From: Silene noctiflora
Taxonomy: Eukaryota > Streptophyta > Magnoliopsida > Caryophyllales > Caryophyllaceae
Assembly: GCA_009801015.1 (NCBI GenBank)
Contig: VHZZ01000010.1
Location: 138,135 to 177,386, forward strand
DNA: 39,252 bases
Reading direction: 5' to 3'
Shown: positions 10,148 to 22,485 of the stretch, one piece after another
Numbering within the stretch: the stretch's first letter is position 1
Layout of the letters: the number at the start of each line of letters is the position of its first letter
Position numbers and translations under genes: made by a program
Notes under the pieces: generated by a model
The model's input: only the letters and a program-made list of their open reading frames with translations
Database searches by the model: none
Told to the model about the DNA's origin: nothing

Positions 10148-13100
10148 ATGAAAAGGGAGAGGTTAGAGTTTGTGCCTGTAGGAAAAAGGACCAGGCTACA
10201 ATGTCGTCTAAGGGAGAAGGAGCTTAGTGAAAAAAACAAGAAGGTTCGGTTGGCTGCTCGGAGTAAACATAGGAAGGTTTATGCTAAGGAAAACATTTTC
10301 GATAGTGAGGATGATAGTGACGGAGAGGATGTTACAGTCGTAGATGAAGTTGAGTACTTGAGACATCTGGCTCTCATTGAATATAGGGATTGTTCTCCAG
10401 ATGTGGTGGTGATGTTTGAGGAAGATATCGATAATTCATCCTATTTAGTGGGGGAGATTTCGAACCCATTAAGGATTGGCTTTGACAATGACAATGACAA
10501 AGATAATGAAGATGGGTTTGAAGGTTGTACTGCGCTTATGGAAGTGGAGGACATACAATTTTCGGGAATGAAACCTGGTTCTGAAGCTACTGGTGGTGTT
10601 GGTGATGGCGGTCAATCTTCTGGAATGCATCAGGGTTTTGAAGGTGGTGGGGATGTTTTGCCTATGCAACTTTGTTGTGTTTCAGAGAACGATACACATT
10701 CAGTTGCATCTTTGGATGACGATGATCGTGGGTTAAGTGATGAAGACTTTGAAGTGGATGAGGCTGAACTACGTAATATCTTTAGTCCTGAGTACTCTAG
10801 CCCTGAGGATGGCGGGTGTGGAAAGAAGACTCGGAAGAGTAATAATAATAATGAAGAAGAAGAACAAGAAGTGGTTCCTGTCGTTGTTAGTGATGCTGAC
10901 CATGGTATTGTTGATGAACATACCGATAATGCGGACCATGTTGACCACAGTATTGTCATTGTTAGTGATGCTGACAATGGTATTGTCGATAACTGTCTAG
11001 AGAAGAATTATGATGAGGAGATCCAAAGGAGACTTGACGACAATGAGATGAATGTGCAATTGCTTTTCAAGAGTGGCGAGTATGGTAGCAACATCAACCA
11101 AAGTGAGTCGGAGTCATCCAAGAGTAGTAATATGGAAAGAAAACCTGAGAATAACAATATGGGAAAAGAGCGTGAGCGTGAGCCCGAGCCCAAGAATAAA
11201 ACATTGTGCATGTTGCCAAAGAAAAGCAATGAGGCGATAAATTCAGTATGCAAGTCGCCGAAGAAAAGCAATGAGGCAAGAAGTTCGTCACCAAGGAAAA
11301 GCAATGAGGCAAAAAATTCTACCCTCAAAATAAAGAAGCGAAACAGGAAGTTAAAACCCAACGAAGCTGAAAGTATAATGCTGAACACAATACTAGAAAA
11401 CAGAAATGCAGGACTGATTTCCTGTATTCATTCCGCACCAGTGAGTGAGAAGAGCATGAATCTTCCGCTGAAGTTTAGGTTTGGAGGTCAAAATACACCT
11501 CCTGAAGACTCTGAAGAGGATCAAGATACCAAAAACCTCTTCCAGGATCTTGAATTTGCCCTCCGAACTTGTGATATTGGTGCACAGACTTCTTTTGAGG
11601 TAAGATTACTTATCATCAAGGAGGTTCTATCATCGTTAGTAATCAGATCATGAGAATCATACTGATGAGTACATCATGTATATCTTTAACAAACTGACTG
11701 CATGATAATTTGCAGGGTGAACATGATCATGTTAATCCTTGTGATAGCGCGGTTGAGCACGAAGGACTCTGCTGTGAAGGCAAGCACAATTTAATTCATG
11801 ATGAAGAAATCGGAATCAGGTGCAAAGACTGCTCATTAGTGAAGCTTGAGATAAGACATGTCACACCAGCATTTGTAAGTCATTCATATTTGATATAATT
11901 ACCTTAGTTTTTGTTCAAGTTATGTTCGAAATATTGTTTCTTCTACTACTCTCAATGTACTCTGTTACGTTCTCTTCAACCTTCTCCTCTCACTTAACGA
12001 TTATGGAGTAATATTTATTGCTATCTCCAATGAACATCCAAGTCGACAAAAGAAATCTTTTTGTCAGATCTATATATGTATATACCTGGACATTTGATGG
12101 ATTGAAATCTTTGAAATAGATTCCGTTTTGACAAAGATCCTTGTTTTGCATGTGAAGAACAAGAATCCATTTGGGAGAGATCGAAGAAGGAACAGCGGGC
12201 AGTTTCCTTCTGACAATGCCAATGCTCTTACTGGGTCTCATCTTCCTGATTGCAACGACGATCCTGCAAATTCTGAATCAAAGAACATTCAGGGAACTGT
12301 ATGGGAACTCATCCCTGGTATACTAGAGACGTTATACCCTCACCAGCAAGAAGGCTTTGAGTTCATGTGGAGGAACATTGAAGGGGGAATAAAGCTCGAC
12401 AAACTTGGTAATCCGAACAAATTTGGTTCAGGAGGATGTATCATATGTCACGCTCCAGGGACGGGAAAAACCCGCCTGGCAATTACCTTCCTGCTATCTT
12501 TCATCAGGAAGTACCCGATGTCAAAGCCTGTTATAATTGCCCCTAAAAGCATGCTCCTTACATGGGAAGAAGAGTTTGCTAGATGGAACATTGATGTTCC
12601 CTTTATCAACATAAACAAACCTGAACTTTCTGGGAATGAGGACCTTGAGGTTCTCAAACATGCTGAAAATGTCAAGCACCAGAAGTCGACGATTCGGATA
12701 GCAAAGCTTTATACTTGGGCAATGGGGAAGGGTATTTTGGGGATTAGTTATACCCTATTTGAGAAACTTGCTGGTGATAGAAAAGGTGTTGATAAGCAGG
12801 TTAGGCGAACTCTTCTCGAGCAGCCGGGTATTTTAGTTTTAGACGAAGGGCATACACCGAGGAATGATCAGAGTAACATCTGGAATGTCTTGAATGATGT
12901 CCAAACCAGGCGCAGGATTATTCTTTCGGGAACACCTTTTCAGAACAACTTTGAGGAGCTTATTAACACTGTTTCTTTGGTTAGAGAAGAGTTTGAGAAT
13001 CCTTTCTTACCAGGAAAGCGTATGAAATATGGCAGGAACTCAACTGCGAGAAGAGGTTTAATGAACTGCAATGTAGACAATGAAAGAAGAATTGCTATGT

Positions 13101-14002
13101 TGAAGAATAGGATGAAACCCTTTCTCCATGTTCACAAGGGGGAGATCTTGAAGAAGACACTTCGCGGGTTATTTCATTCAGTTCTCCTATTAAAGCCATC
13201 TGATTTGCAGAAAAACTGTTTTCAGCAGTTAAACGCGTTGAAAAATGGTCTTAAATTGGATCATTTGGTCTCTATCGCCTCAGTGCACCCTTCGCTTTTG
13301 CACTCGTGTGATCAGATTCCCGATTCTCTCAAGGTTTTACTGAAATGTCACAGACGAAACATTGATGCTGGGGTCAAGATAAGATTTCTGTTTGATCTCA
13401 TCAATTTAGCTCAAGGAGAGAAAATTCTTGTTTTCAGCCAATTTCTGCCACCCTTAAAACTCATCAGAAGTTTGTTAAAATTGCGGTACCATTGGGAAGA
13501 GGAGAAGGAATTACTTTACATGGATGGGAAACAAGATGTGAGGCAAAGACAGGCCTTTATACGACATTTCAATAACCCGAAAAGTGAAGCCAGGGTTCTA
13601 CTGGCCTCCACAAAAGCATGTTGTGAAGGAATTCATCTAGTAGGGGCGTCAAGGGTGGTTTTGCTTGATGTGGTCTGGAACCCATCTGTAGAAAGGCAAG
13701 CCATAAGCCGGGCTTATAGGCTCGGACAGAAAAAAGACGTCTTTGTGTATCACCTGATAACCGCAGGAACACAAGAGGAAGAGAAGTATTACTGGCAGTT
13801 GACCAAAGACCGGGTTTCAGAAAAGGTGTTTTCTTCTGAAATAGAAAGCAAGCAGAATGTTGGGATGATACCTCGAGTTTCTCAGGATCGCATTCTGGAA
13901 GAGATGATCCAGAATGAGAAAATTAGAAACATGTTCGTGAAAATAATCTACCAACCTAAAGCTGATGAATTGATAGAGAGTTTTGGTCCTGTCAATCTGT
14001 AG
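10148..14002 (+). CDS. CLSY4: CLASSY 3/4-like SNF2 ATPase (RNA-directed DNA methylation)
   Basis: Exons are 10148-11599, 11716-11874 and 12158-14002, all phase 0, giving about 1151 residues; Arabidopsis CLSY4 is about 1132. CLASSY proteins recruit RNA polymerase IV with SHH1 or histone marks to make the 24-nt siRNA precursors of RdDM, in the nucleus. Exon 1 is acidic and low in complexity, with SDAD and KSNEA repeats. Exon 2 holds a Cys/His-rich stretch ending DEEIGIRCKDC. Exon 3 has the SNF2 motor: Walker A APGTGKT at 636-642, LDEGH at 765-769, LSGTPFQNNFEE, and C-terminal ILVFSQF and QAISRAYRLGQ. DEGH in place of DEAH is normal in this DRD1/CLSY group. The exon 3 acceptor is ambiguous: 12137, 12158 and 12164 all keep frame, and 12158 best suits the family. 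CLSY3 or CLSY4 orthology is not decided. Confidence 0.92.
11205..11320 (+). repeat. KSNEA tandem motif in CLASSY exon 1
   Basis: Three copies of a Pro-Lys/Arg-Lys-Ser-Asn-Glu-Ala unit occur at intervals of roughly 14 to 17 codons, with nearly identical DNA (AAAAGCAATGAGGC). Being inside a disordered segment, the unit number is likely to vary between alleles. Confidence 0.75.
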
Positions 14003-15245
14003 CACTGTCTGTATTATACTTCAGGCTATTTTGATGACCTTTCTGACATCGACAACCATGCTAGTAAAAATCCCTTTTTTGATGTAATGGTTGGCGTTCA
14101 ACATTTTCGTAACTGGTGTTTCAGATATCGGTTGTCTTGTAATATTGAATATCCTATCTATGTACTATGTTGTCTATGTATATATCAACTCAATGCGTCT
14201 TATGACTGCTATGAACTTTCTTAAACTCGGGATATTCTTCCGAGTAATACACTGTTTGTCCATAAACTGTTTTCGATGTTGGTCATCGCTTAGATTGCCC
14301 TATTTTGAGTTTGCTAACAGAAATCGAGACAGTAACAAATGGTACTCCGTATTTGACAAGAAGACAATGAATGTTAACAGCCTGTGTAACCCTTCAGCTG
14401 AACAAGTCGGAAGTCTTCATAATGTAAACAGAAATGCTAAAATCCAAATAAGTGAAGAGAACATGTCTTGTTGAAACTAATGTTACTCCGGGCGCTTTAC
14501 TTAACTACCGTGTTGCATGTCCGAGTGTCCGACACTTCATTTTAAACCACAAAATAGAGAATTTCACATAAATTAGCCATATCCGACACTTCAACACGTG
14601 TCAGACATGACATTGTATCATAGAGCCAGGGTAATATATAATACCTTTAATTTTTCACAAATGTTCGGAGAGTCATTTTTTTTAATGAGGACTATTTAAT
14701 GATAGTACAAACCATGCAAATATTTGATTACATTATTCTTATCAAATTTTCCAATAAAAATTCATCAAATTATTTATATATTAAATTTAAAGATCAATTA
14801 TCAATAAAAATGGTTAGTTAAGTAATTGGATTCTCATATAGGTAACCAAACGATTTTACTAAGTTCACCTGAATTCCATGAAGGTGTTTATTCCCATGAA
14901 TCGGATATCCATATGTAGTTGTAATTTTAAACGGTATCTAGTATCTCTAGTTCAGATGGAAAATTCTACATAATACTCATGTGTTGAGATTTTAAACGGT
15001 ATTTCTATTCTTCCTATGATATCGATGATAATTTATTTTGACCCTCGTTAATTACTTTATTATTTTACTCCAGAGTGCTTATTTGACTCCCATTAATTTA
15101 TCACAATTACCCTGATCGCTGACCGCGTCACAACTCACAAGCTTATAGTAAAAAGATGTGACCATTTTATGATAAAATTTAACTATCATTGACAAAATAA
15201 TTTCTTTTAAAATGTTTGTTTTTCATTGTTCAATGTTCACATTTT

Positions 15246-15253
15246 TGACGTCA
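15246..15253. promoter_or_regulatory. TGACGTCA palindrome (bZIP/CRE-type site)
   Basis: A perfect TGACGTCA palindrome lies 195 bp before the MBD8 start codon. Plant bZIP factors of the TGA and C/S groups bind this core. The position fits a proximal promoter element, but an 8-bp site can also arise by chance. Confidence 0.4.
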
Positions 15254-15279
15254 CAAAATAAACCAACCGTTAATCCGTA

Positions 15280-15314
15280 GATCCGGATCCGGATCCGGAT
15301 CCGGATCCGGATCC
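15280..15314. repeat. (ATCCGG)n hexanucleotide array in the MBD8 upstream region
   Basis: Almost six uninterrupted copies of ATCCGG, equivalent to overlapping GGATCC sites, occur about 135 bp before the start codon. Each unit holds one CG dinucleotide, so the array is a compact CpG cluster in otherwise AT-rich sequence. Confidence 0.9.
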
Positions 15315-15447
15315 ATCTTGAGATAAGCCCACAAAACTACAATCAATCAATCCACCTTCCCTAAATTCCCTTCCTTTAATATAACCGCCCTCTTATCGCC
15401 TCCCCACTCCAATAAAATCTAAATTTTTAAAAAATAAAAAATAAAAA

Positions 15448-18400
15448 ATGTCTTCAGCAACCGTGGGACCCACCCCCACACCACCGCCACAACCACCGCA
15501 ACAACCACCACAATCCGACCGTTTATCCTTAGAATCAATCCCAACCGTCGATCTCCGCCAACTGTCACAAGCAGAGTTAACTGCATTATCCTTGTGCTCC
15601 ACCCAATCCTTCGACCTTCGCCGTTGCGACGACGTCGTAATACCTAAAATCGATCGTTCCGTGTTTAACGAATCCGCCGGTAGTCGTAAACAAACCTTCT
15701 CTCGTCTTCGCCTAACTAAAAACCCTAACCCTAACCCTAATAAACCTCGCGCCGCCGCCGTCAACACCGCTGCCACCACCAACGCTGATGTCAGCGCCGT
15801 CTCCGACTCCGATCGCGCTGACAATGTGCGTATTGTTTCTCTATTTAAAACACTGTTTAATTTGAATAACGGAATTGCTGACGTGTCGGAGGATGTTGAT
15901 GTGGATGTTAATGATCTGGCGTTGGTGCCGGTAAGTGTGGAGTATTGCGACGATGTCGTAAAGGCGGAGGAGAAGAAGCGGGAGGAGGAGGAGAAGGAGA
16001 GGGTGAAGGAGAGGGAGGAGAGGGAGAAGGTGTTGGTGAATAAAAATGGAGAGGTGGTGAATTTGGCGGAGTTGGCGACGAAGGAGGATCCGTATAAGGA
16101 GGAGTTGAGGAGGAGGACGGAAGGGAGAGAGTCGGCCGAGGCGTTGTTAGGGTTTATTACTGAAGTGGAAGGACAGTGGGGAAGTACTAGGAAGAAAAGG
16201 AAGTTTGTTGATGCGTGTTTGTTTGGTGATTTTTTGCCTGTTGGTTGGAAGGTTTTGATTGCTATTAAGAAGAAATTAGGGCGTGCTTGGGTATTTGTTC
16301 GTCGTTATGTCAGGTAGTTTCGTTGTTTTGGATGATTATAGCTAACAATGTTGCTTGTTATTTGATGTTTAATGTTTAATGTTGATTGGTTAGTCTGTAT
16401 TAGATTATCAAAATGTAGCTTGTGCTGTGTTATTAAGTATTCTTAGATGATTCTTAGAGCTTGAGATAGTTGTTGAAGTGTTGGAATGGAATGGATTGCG
16501 TGGCGAGTAAGTGTGCGTGTGTGGAGCAAGGTGTGCAATTCACAGCTTAACCAGGTCGTTGTATAATGTTGATTAGTCTGTTTTAGATTATCAATGTTTT
16601 ATCAAGTACTCCAGGTATTGAATGTTAGTAACTAACAATGTTGGTTGTTGTTATTGAATGTTGATTAGTCTGTAATCTGTATTAGTTTATCAACATTTTA
16701 TCTAAAATGTTGTTTATGTTGTATTATTGAGGGTTTTTAGATGATTGTTGAGCTTGCGATAGTCGGCAAAGTTTTGGAGTGGAATGGAATAGATTTTGTA
16801 GAGAGTATGAGAGGTGATTTAAGCTTGAGGAAGAGAAAGACGCTTTTGAGTGTGTCCAGAACAAGGTGGCAATTCATGTTGCAATTGTGTAGTGGTATAT
16901 TAGTTGATGGTTTAAGATCTGAGAGAATAAGTCAAGATACTTGTTTGCTATGATAGATTATAGAAGAGTGTAAATCGCAGGTAATGCTTGATTTAACTTT
17001 GGTGTTATTTTGAGGGACTGAGAAGGGGAGGTGGCGATTGTTGAGTTAATTGAGCATTCTTTATGTGGTCAGTTGACCTCATAAGTTATAGGGAGTGACT
17101 TTTAAGTAGTTGGTTAGAATTACGAGGTGTGGGTGTGTGTCCAAATGTTAAACTCGTCTAATAATGAAAAGTCTCGCGTTTTGCTTTACAAGAAAATGTT
17201 GTAGTGTCATATGCTTCTAGAGTGAAGTTGCACAGTTACGCTAAGTAATATGAAGGGTTACATGGAATATTAGCTTAAGGTATTTAATGTAAGGATATTA
17301 GGACATGGTAAATTGTACGTGCTAATTAGATCAGTATGTGTTAGCAGAGTAATAAGGGACCCAAATAAGATTAAGCACAACGGTGCCCAAAGGTGGATTC
17401 GAAGCTGGTATGAGTATGTGGGTGATACTGATGGATACCTGTTTGATGTGGAAAGAGAACATAAAATGTAGTGTGCTGAATTCAATCCTTTGCTAGATAA
17501 GGTCTTCATTGGATTCATAAATCATACATATTTTAATTTGGGATAAAATGTGTGGTCAATAAGCTTTAATGCTAGTATGCCTTGCGTAATTCGGACTTGA
17601 GCACCTCACTGAGCTTAACTGTGGTGTAAATATTTGCTGGTGTATATTTAAAATCGTTGTGTTTTCTACGCTCCCTTATTAATATCGTAGATTCCTTATT
17701 TGAATTTGACTAATTCGTTTATGTGGCTGGATGACCTACTAGTGGAACATTTAGGCTGCTTACAACTCGTTAGTGCTTAAGCAGCTTTTATGTTAATGCT
17801 ATATAGAGCTAAATCAACATCCATAGGTAGTACTCTTCCTATTCGGTCAAGGCCTCTCCTATTGTTACTATACTCATTTCCAACTTGCCTATTGTATCTT
17901 AGCTCGCACTTTTTTCTGTGGTTTTGAACCAAAAATGTTAACTGATCTTTTTTTCATGGGTCACGACTAGGATCTATAAGTATGTACAAATTGGTATTAG
18001 TATGTGGTTACTTGCGAGTTGAGAGATTTTGTTGCGTGGTAGAATAATCATGGATCAGTATGATGTGTATCATGGTTTTCATCATTGCCACTTTACTACA
18101 GGTGGTCCTTTCCTCTAGTTAAATCATCTGTAGTGGGAACGAATTTACTTGAATACAATAGCATTCTGCGAACATGCTCTCTGAGTTGAATTGATCATCG
18201 ATAATGGGTCGGCCTTTTTTTTATTATGTAGGCGTATGCGCTTGTGTTATGAGAAATCAATGCTTATGTGACGCATGTGCTTTGCCTTAAGGTAGAATCT
18301 AGAGCATAATGTTTCATGTTGGAAGAATGCCTTTTCTGCATGGTTCTAAGTTTATGTTTTCATCACTATTCTTGACAGTTATTGAATCATTTTTGTTCTG

Positions 18401-21400
18401 CTGACAGCCTGACACTATATCTTGATGGATGTTATGCAGTCCTAATGGACGACATTTTGTTTCCTGCAAGGAGGTCTCTTCTTATTTGCTCTCGTTGACT
18501 GGGCCTCAAGAGTTGCCGGAGAAACCTACTCTTCAAGGCCCTGATATATCAATGGTCGACAATGTGGCTTCTCAAAATGTTAGTTGCTATATTATAATTT
18601 ATTAACACTTCGCTGCTTCTATTCTAGTGCTTGAACTTGAGTGATTTACCACAGGTTGAAAAAATTGAAACAAATGTTGAAATTCCAACTTTGCCTGATT
18701 TGTCTCAATCCAAGGATCATGACAATAGGCAAATGGATGTTCAGATATCCCCAAATCTGGAAAGGCAGGTGATATTGTCGAAGGATGTTCGTTCAGGAGA
18801 AATACAAGAAGCATCTGGTTCTGGTTTGAGTTGTCATCGATGCTCTTCTTCGTTTGCTGGAAAGGAAGAGTTATTAAACCATCTCTTATCTTGTCACAAG
18901 AGGAAGCGACGAAAATCTGGTGCTCCGGTTGAAGATGATGTTCTTGTAAAAGATAGAAAGTATGAGTGCCAGTTTTGTGACAAAATTTTCTTTGAAAGAA
19001 GTAGTTACTTTGGCCACGTTGGAATGCATGTGAAAAACTACTTAAAGAATGGTGGCGGGACCCCTAAAATAACAGCCAAGCGGAAGATGTCTGAGACAGT
19101 ATCTGTAGATGCAGTTCCAGTGACGTTCTCAGATACTAGGGGATCAGCAGAGCTGAATGTTGAATCGAGTGCTGGGACACCTAAAATATCTGCTAATAGC
19201 GAGCAGAATATACATGTACCGGGGAGGATAATTATTCCTTCTCCTGATGCCAAAAAACACTTAGACGATGGTCATGACAACCAAAATAATTTCTCTCATC
19301 AAATGGAGCCGAACGTTGAAGCTGTTCAGAGCGATAAAAGTTTAGCTGGTGAATTGTCTGTCAAACCATGTGGTACTGAAAATGTTAATAATGACGCCAT
19401 GGAAATAGATGAGGCAGTCGACGATTCTGTTGTAAAGCCTGATGATTGTTCTGGTTCTGACAAAGTTCTGTTTGGCGATGACAACGCTTTGCATGCAAAT
19501 GCTCAAGAAATTAGTTCTGCTGATTGTGTATCATCTGAAGTTTGCAGATCTCCAGCTGCAGTGACAGAAAATGATGACAAGCAATTAGATTTGGGTAACG
19601 GTGGCAGCTTTGATATGGTGAACATTATGGAAAATGAGGTGATGTTACCTTCGGAATTTGATCTGCCTGCTGAAAATGAGCAAAAGTCAGGTGATCAAAT
19701 TTCTGCATACGAGTATAAGGTGCCAGACCATAATTGTTATGATGAAGAGCTGACAGGTGGCGATGATGAACTGACATATGGATCTGGCAGTGGCCATGTT
19801 GATAATGGCTTGGATGATGAAGATGATGTTGAGGACTTGGGAAGCTTGGAAGAATCTTCAGCTGTTGCCCACAGGGAAGAGGAGAGCTGTGGTGTCACTA
19901 CGAGCAAAATTGAGCATAAGGTTTCTGATTTCCAGCTCGAAATAGACTTAGATACTAATTTTTCTCCTCCACATGCCGATCAACAGACAGAAACTGGGAT
20001 GCAGAAACACACACATGATTTCCCTGGCTTGGTCAATCAGACAGAAGTGGACATGTGCTCGGAGAGCACAGTGTTGTGTTTTCCAAGGGATTATGTTTCT
20101 AATTACATCGGGGACGAGGCAGTGAGAGGTTCTGATGTCGGAATAGTGCAACCTACTGGTATTAGAGATTTCCAGTTTGAGAAAACTTGTAGCCCTGAGG
20201 CTAGCACAGTGAGAGGTTCTGATGTCGGAGTAGTACAACCTACTGGGATTAGAGATTTCCAGTTTGAGAAAACTTGTAGCCCTGAGGCTAGCACAGTGGA
20301 GGTTTTAAACAAAAAAGGTGAAGATCGATTGAGCAATCTGTTTTTCACTTCAGGAAGTAGTGACACTGAATTAGATGGTAGGACAAACAAGTCACATAAT
20401 GACATCTCTAATGAACTTGGGGGCTTCACTAGCTTTGTTGGGGATAAGCAAGCACAAGTTTCGAAGAGTTTATTATCTTGCCTCTCGATGAATGAGCAGA
20501 ACCATGAAGTTACTAAGAGTGATGTGGGTAAGGTTTCATCCACCACAACTACAATGCATTTTCCTGGACTTGATAAAGTGGATAGCTCGAGGTCTAATAA
20601 GTCAACCCTTGATTTTAGTAACATGACTGAAATAAATGAAAGATTTGTGACTTCCGTTCAGCATAACACCGTTCCCGAAGAGTCCTCACCTTTTCAGTTG
20701 TGGGGACAGCAATCGTGTGGCCTTCAAGAGAACCAAAGCAAAGTTTATGGAGATGTCAGTGGGGGTGCTCAGCGAAATAGATCATCTAATAATAATAATA
20801 CACTTAATATGGTTGGTCTTCAACGACCGTCCGGTGGAGGAAATAATTTGAACGAGGTTCGTATGAATGAGCAGAGTTATGTTCAACACAGTGAAACTGG
20901 AGTATTCAGCAGTAGCAATGAAGCTAGAAGGGAGGGTAATTTTCATGGCAATACTCTTAACTTAGCTGGATTTTCGCAGCAATATGAGTCTGGATATAAC
21001 TATAATAAACCTTGTATTAATCAACAAAGCTATGGTACTCAACATACTGAAAGCGGGGCTTATAATAGATGTGATCAGGCTAGGCAAGATAGAGCTGCTT
21101 ATGGCAATTCCCTTACTCTAGCTAGTGTTCAGCAATGTGACACAAGGTATAGCATGAACAATACTTCTCAGCAAACAATTGATCCAGGGTACAGCTTGAA
21201 CAAAGGATATATCGACTCTATACAGGGACTGTCTAAATTAGACAACCTTGGAGACTCTCGAGACAGGGACTTGATGATTGGTTTTGGTAACAGTGGTGGC
21301 AGACCTAATCAGACTGCCCCGACAGAATTTCTGTGGAGATCAACTGAAGGAAATATTTTACCGGGTGGTTTAGTGGATTCTTCATCCTCTCAAGGCCAGT

Positions 21401-22485
21401 CATCTGGGTCCTTTCAAGCATTCGATTTCCTTTCAGATAAGGTACCATACAATCTGTTTGTTTTTACTTTTGAATGGACTGTGCGATTTCTTTTGACTTG
21501 TATTAATCTTGATGTAACTTTGCATGTTCGCATTACCAGAATAAAAATCAGTAGTTGAGTTGTGTATTCGTTTACCGTTCATGATCCTTACGACTGCTCA
21601 TGATGTTTCTATTACGTTTTTATTTCATATGGGCTGATGTCATATTTGTTCATATTGTTCCTTTAATGCCCTATAAAAATCAGTTTTCACCATTTCCAAT
21701 CTAACCAAAGTCTCTCTATTCTCTAGCTTTGAATATGAAGCTGGAAACTTGGGAATTGGGATAGAGCAAAAATGCTTATTATTATCCTGATTGCGCTTCT
21801 TACATTTTAAAGTAGTTCTGAATCGATTCAATTATTGATTCAAATCTCATATGTCTAATGTAGACAATGTTTCTTGCCTACAGAAAGTATGCTTTCACCT
21901 TAAGATTATTGGACTTTGGCAAAGCCTGAGTACATTAAATAAAAGAGAGCTGTACTCGGACTACTCGCTGTATCTTGTTCTCTCAGTGCTCCAGTTGCAT
22001 TTGCATTGCATTTCAATATGTTTGTGGGATTATAAGATTAAATTTTGGATGGGAGTTGCTGGTAGGTTGGGATTCGTCTGGGTAATGGGTAGGCTACTTG
22101 TTTTTCTTCTGAGAATATACATGGATAATTTGACAATCATTCTGCTTTTTTATTTCAGAGTGGGAATGACCTTTATTCAGCCAATGATAAATTCGATAAT
22201 ATGGCAAGCTTTGAGGGGTTGAGATCCAGTGTAGAACCAATGGAATTCAGTTTCATGACTACTCAAGAATCTAATACACAGATGGAACACCCAAAGGTCT
22301 TGCAATACAATGCAGAGATGGATCCAAGTTTCGCAAACATGATGGCGGGTCATGTTTTTACCACATTGTGTGTTTGGTGTGGCAATGAATTCCAGCAAGA
22401 TCCATTGGCCTGTGAAATGCAAGCTGGTTCAATTGGTTATCTGTGTCCAAACTGTAAGGCCAGAATGTCAGGGCAATTTCTGTAG
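15448..22485 (+). CDS. MBD8: MBD8-like methyl-CpG-binding-domain protein with C2H2 fingers
   Basis: Exons are 15448-16313, 18440-18578, 18628-21441 and 22159-22485, giving about 1381 residues. The N-terminal block IPTVDLRQLSQAELTALSLC and RCDDVVIPKIDRSVFNES is the conserved MBD8 region. The MBD itself spans about 263-310 (LPVGWKV to GRHFVSCKEV) and is split by a 2.1-kb intron. Exon 3 adds two C2H2 fingers at about 404-425 and 449-469, then a long acidic disordered stretch and a Gln/Asn-rich part. Exon 4 ends with paired CxxC motifs (CVWC and CPNC), a possible zinc ribbon. MBD8 is a nuclear protein linked to flowering time in Arabidopsis; methyl-DNA binding by this class is not certain. It is much longer than the Arabidopsis protein. 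Exon 3 could also start at 18655, in frame, nine codons shorter. Confidence 0.88.
16314..18439 (+). other. Long first intron of the MBD8-like gene
   Basis: The donor is CAG|GTAGTT and the acceptor ATGCAG|TCC; together they complete a serine codon inside the MBD. Apart from the duplicated block at its 5' end I see no gene, RNA or complete transposon in these 2.1 kb. Confidence 0.7.
16333..16795 (+). repeat. Imperfect tandem duplication inside MBD8 intron 1
   Basis: A block from about 16333-16500 (TAACAATGTTG, TTGATTGGTTAGTCTG, TTAGATGATT, GGAATGGAATGGA) recurs at about 16624-16795 in the same order (TAACAATGTTG, TTGATTAGTCTG, TTAGATGATT, GGAATGGAATAG). A third partial unit starts near 16565. 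The offset is close to 290 bp. No coding content is present. Confidence 0.65.
20120..20293 (+). repeat. 87-bp in-frame tandem duplication in MBD8 exon 3
   Basis: Two adjacent copies (20120-20206 and 20207-20293) differ at only a few bases and encode the same 29-residue unit, which begins VRGSDVG and ends CSPEAST; Ile becomes Val once. The near identity suggests a recent event. Confidence 0.92.

Larger units (their letters stand above)
14003..15447 (+). other. Intergenic region between the CLASSY-like and MBD8-like genes
   Basis: The first few hundred bases are probably 3' UTR. The rest is AT-rich with no coding signal; the frame at 14091-14474 has no recognisable content. The last 200 bases are the presumed MBD8 promoter and leader, holding the bZIP-type site and the GGATCC array listed next. 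Confidence 0.5.

Noticed and set aside
10469..11388. Several antisense open frames opposite CLASSY exon 1
   Set aside because: They mirror acidic and Ser-rich codons on the coding strand; no family resemblance.
12120..12210. Alternative CLASSY exon 3 reading starting at 12120 (RFDKDPCFACEEQESIWERS)
   Set aside because: It looks protein-like but the phase does not fit the upstream exon and it meets a stop at about 12210. The acceptor at 12158 joins NKNPFGRDRRR in phase with the helicase frame.
14091..14474. 127-codon frame after CLASSY
   Set aside because: Low-complexity, Cys/Ile/Asn-rich composition typical of 3' UTR sequence; no recognisable motif.
15719..15741. Telomere-like CCCTAA repeats
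   Set aside because: Only about three units occur, they lie inside MBD8 exon 1 and encode Asn-Pro repeats, and plant telomere units are CCCTAAA.
20103..20624. 173-codon antisense frame opposite MBD8 exon 3
   Set aside because: Shadow of the coding strand, with repeats explained by the 87-bp duplication.
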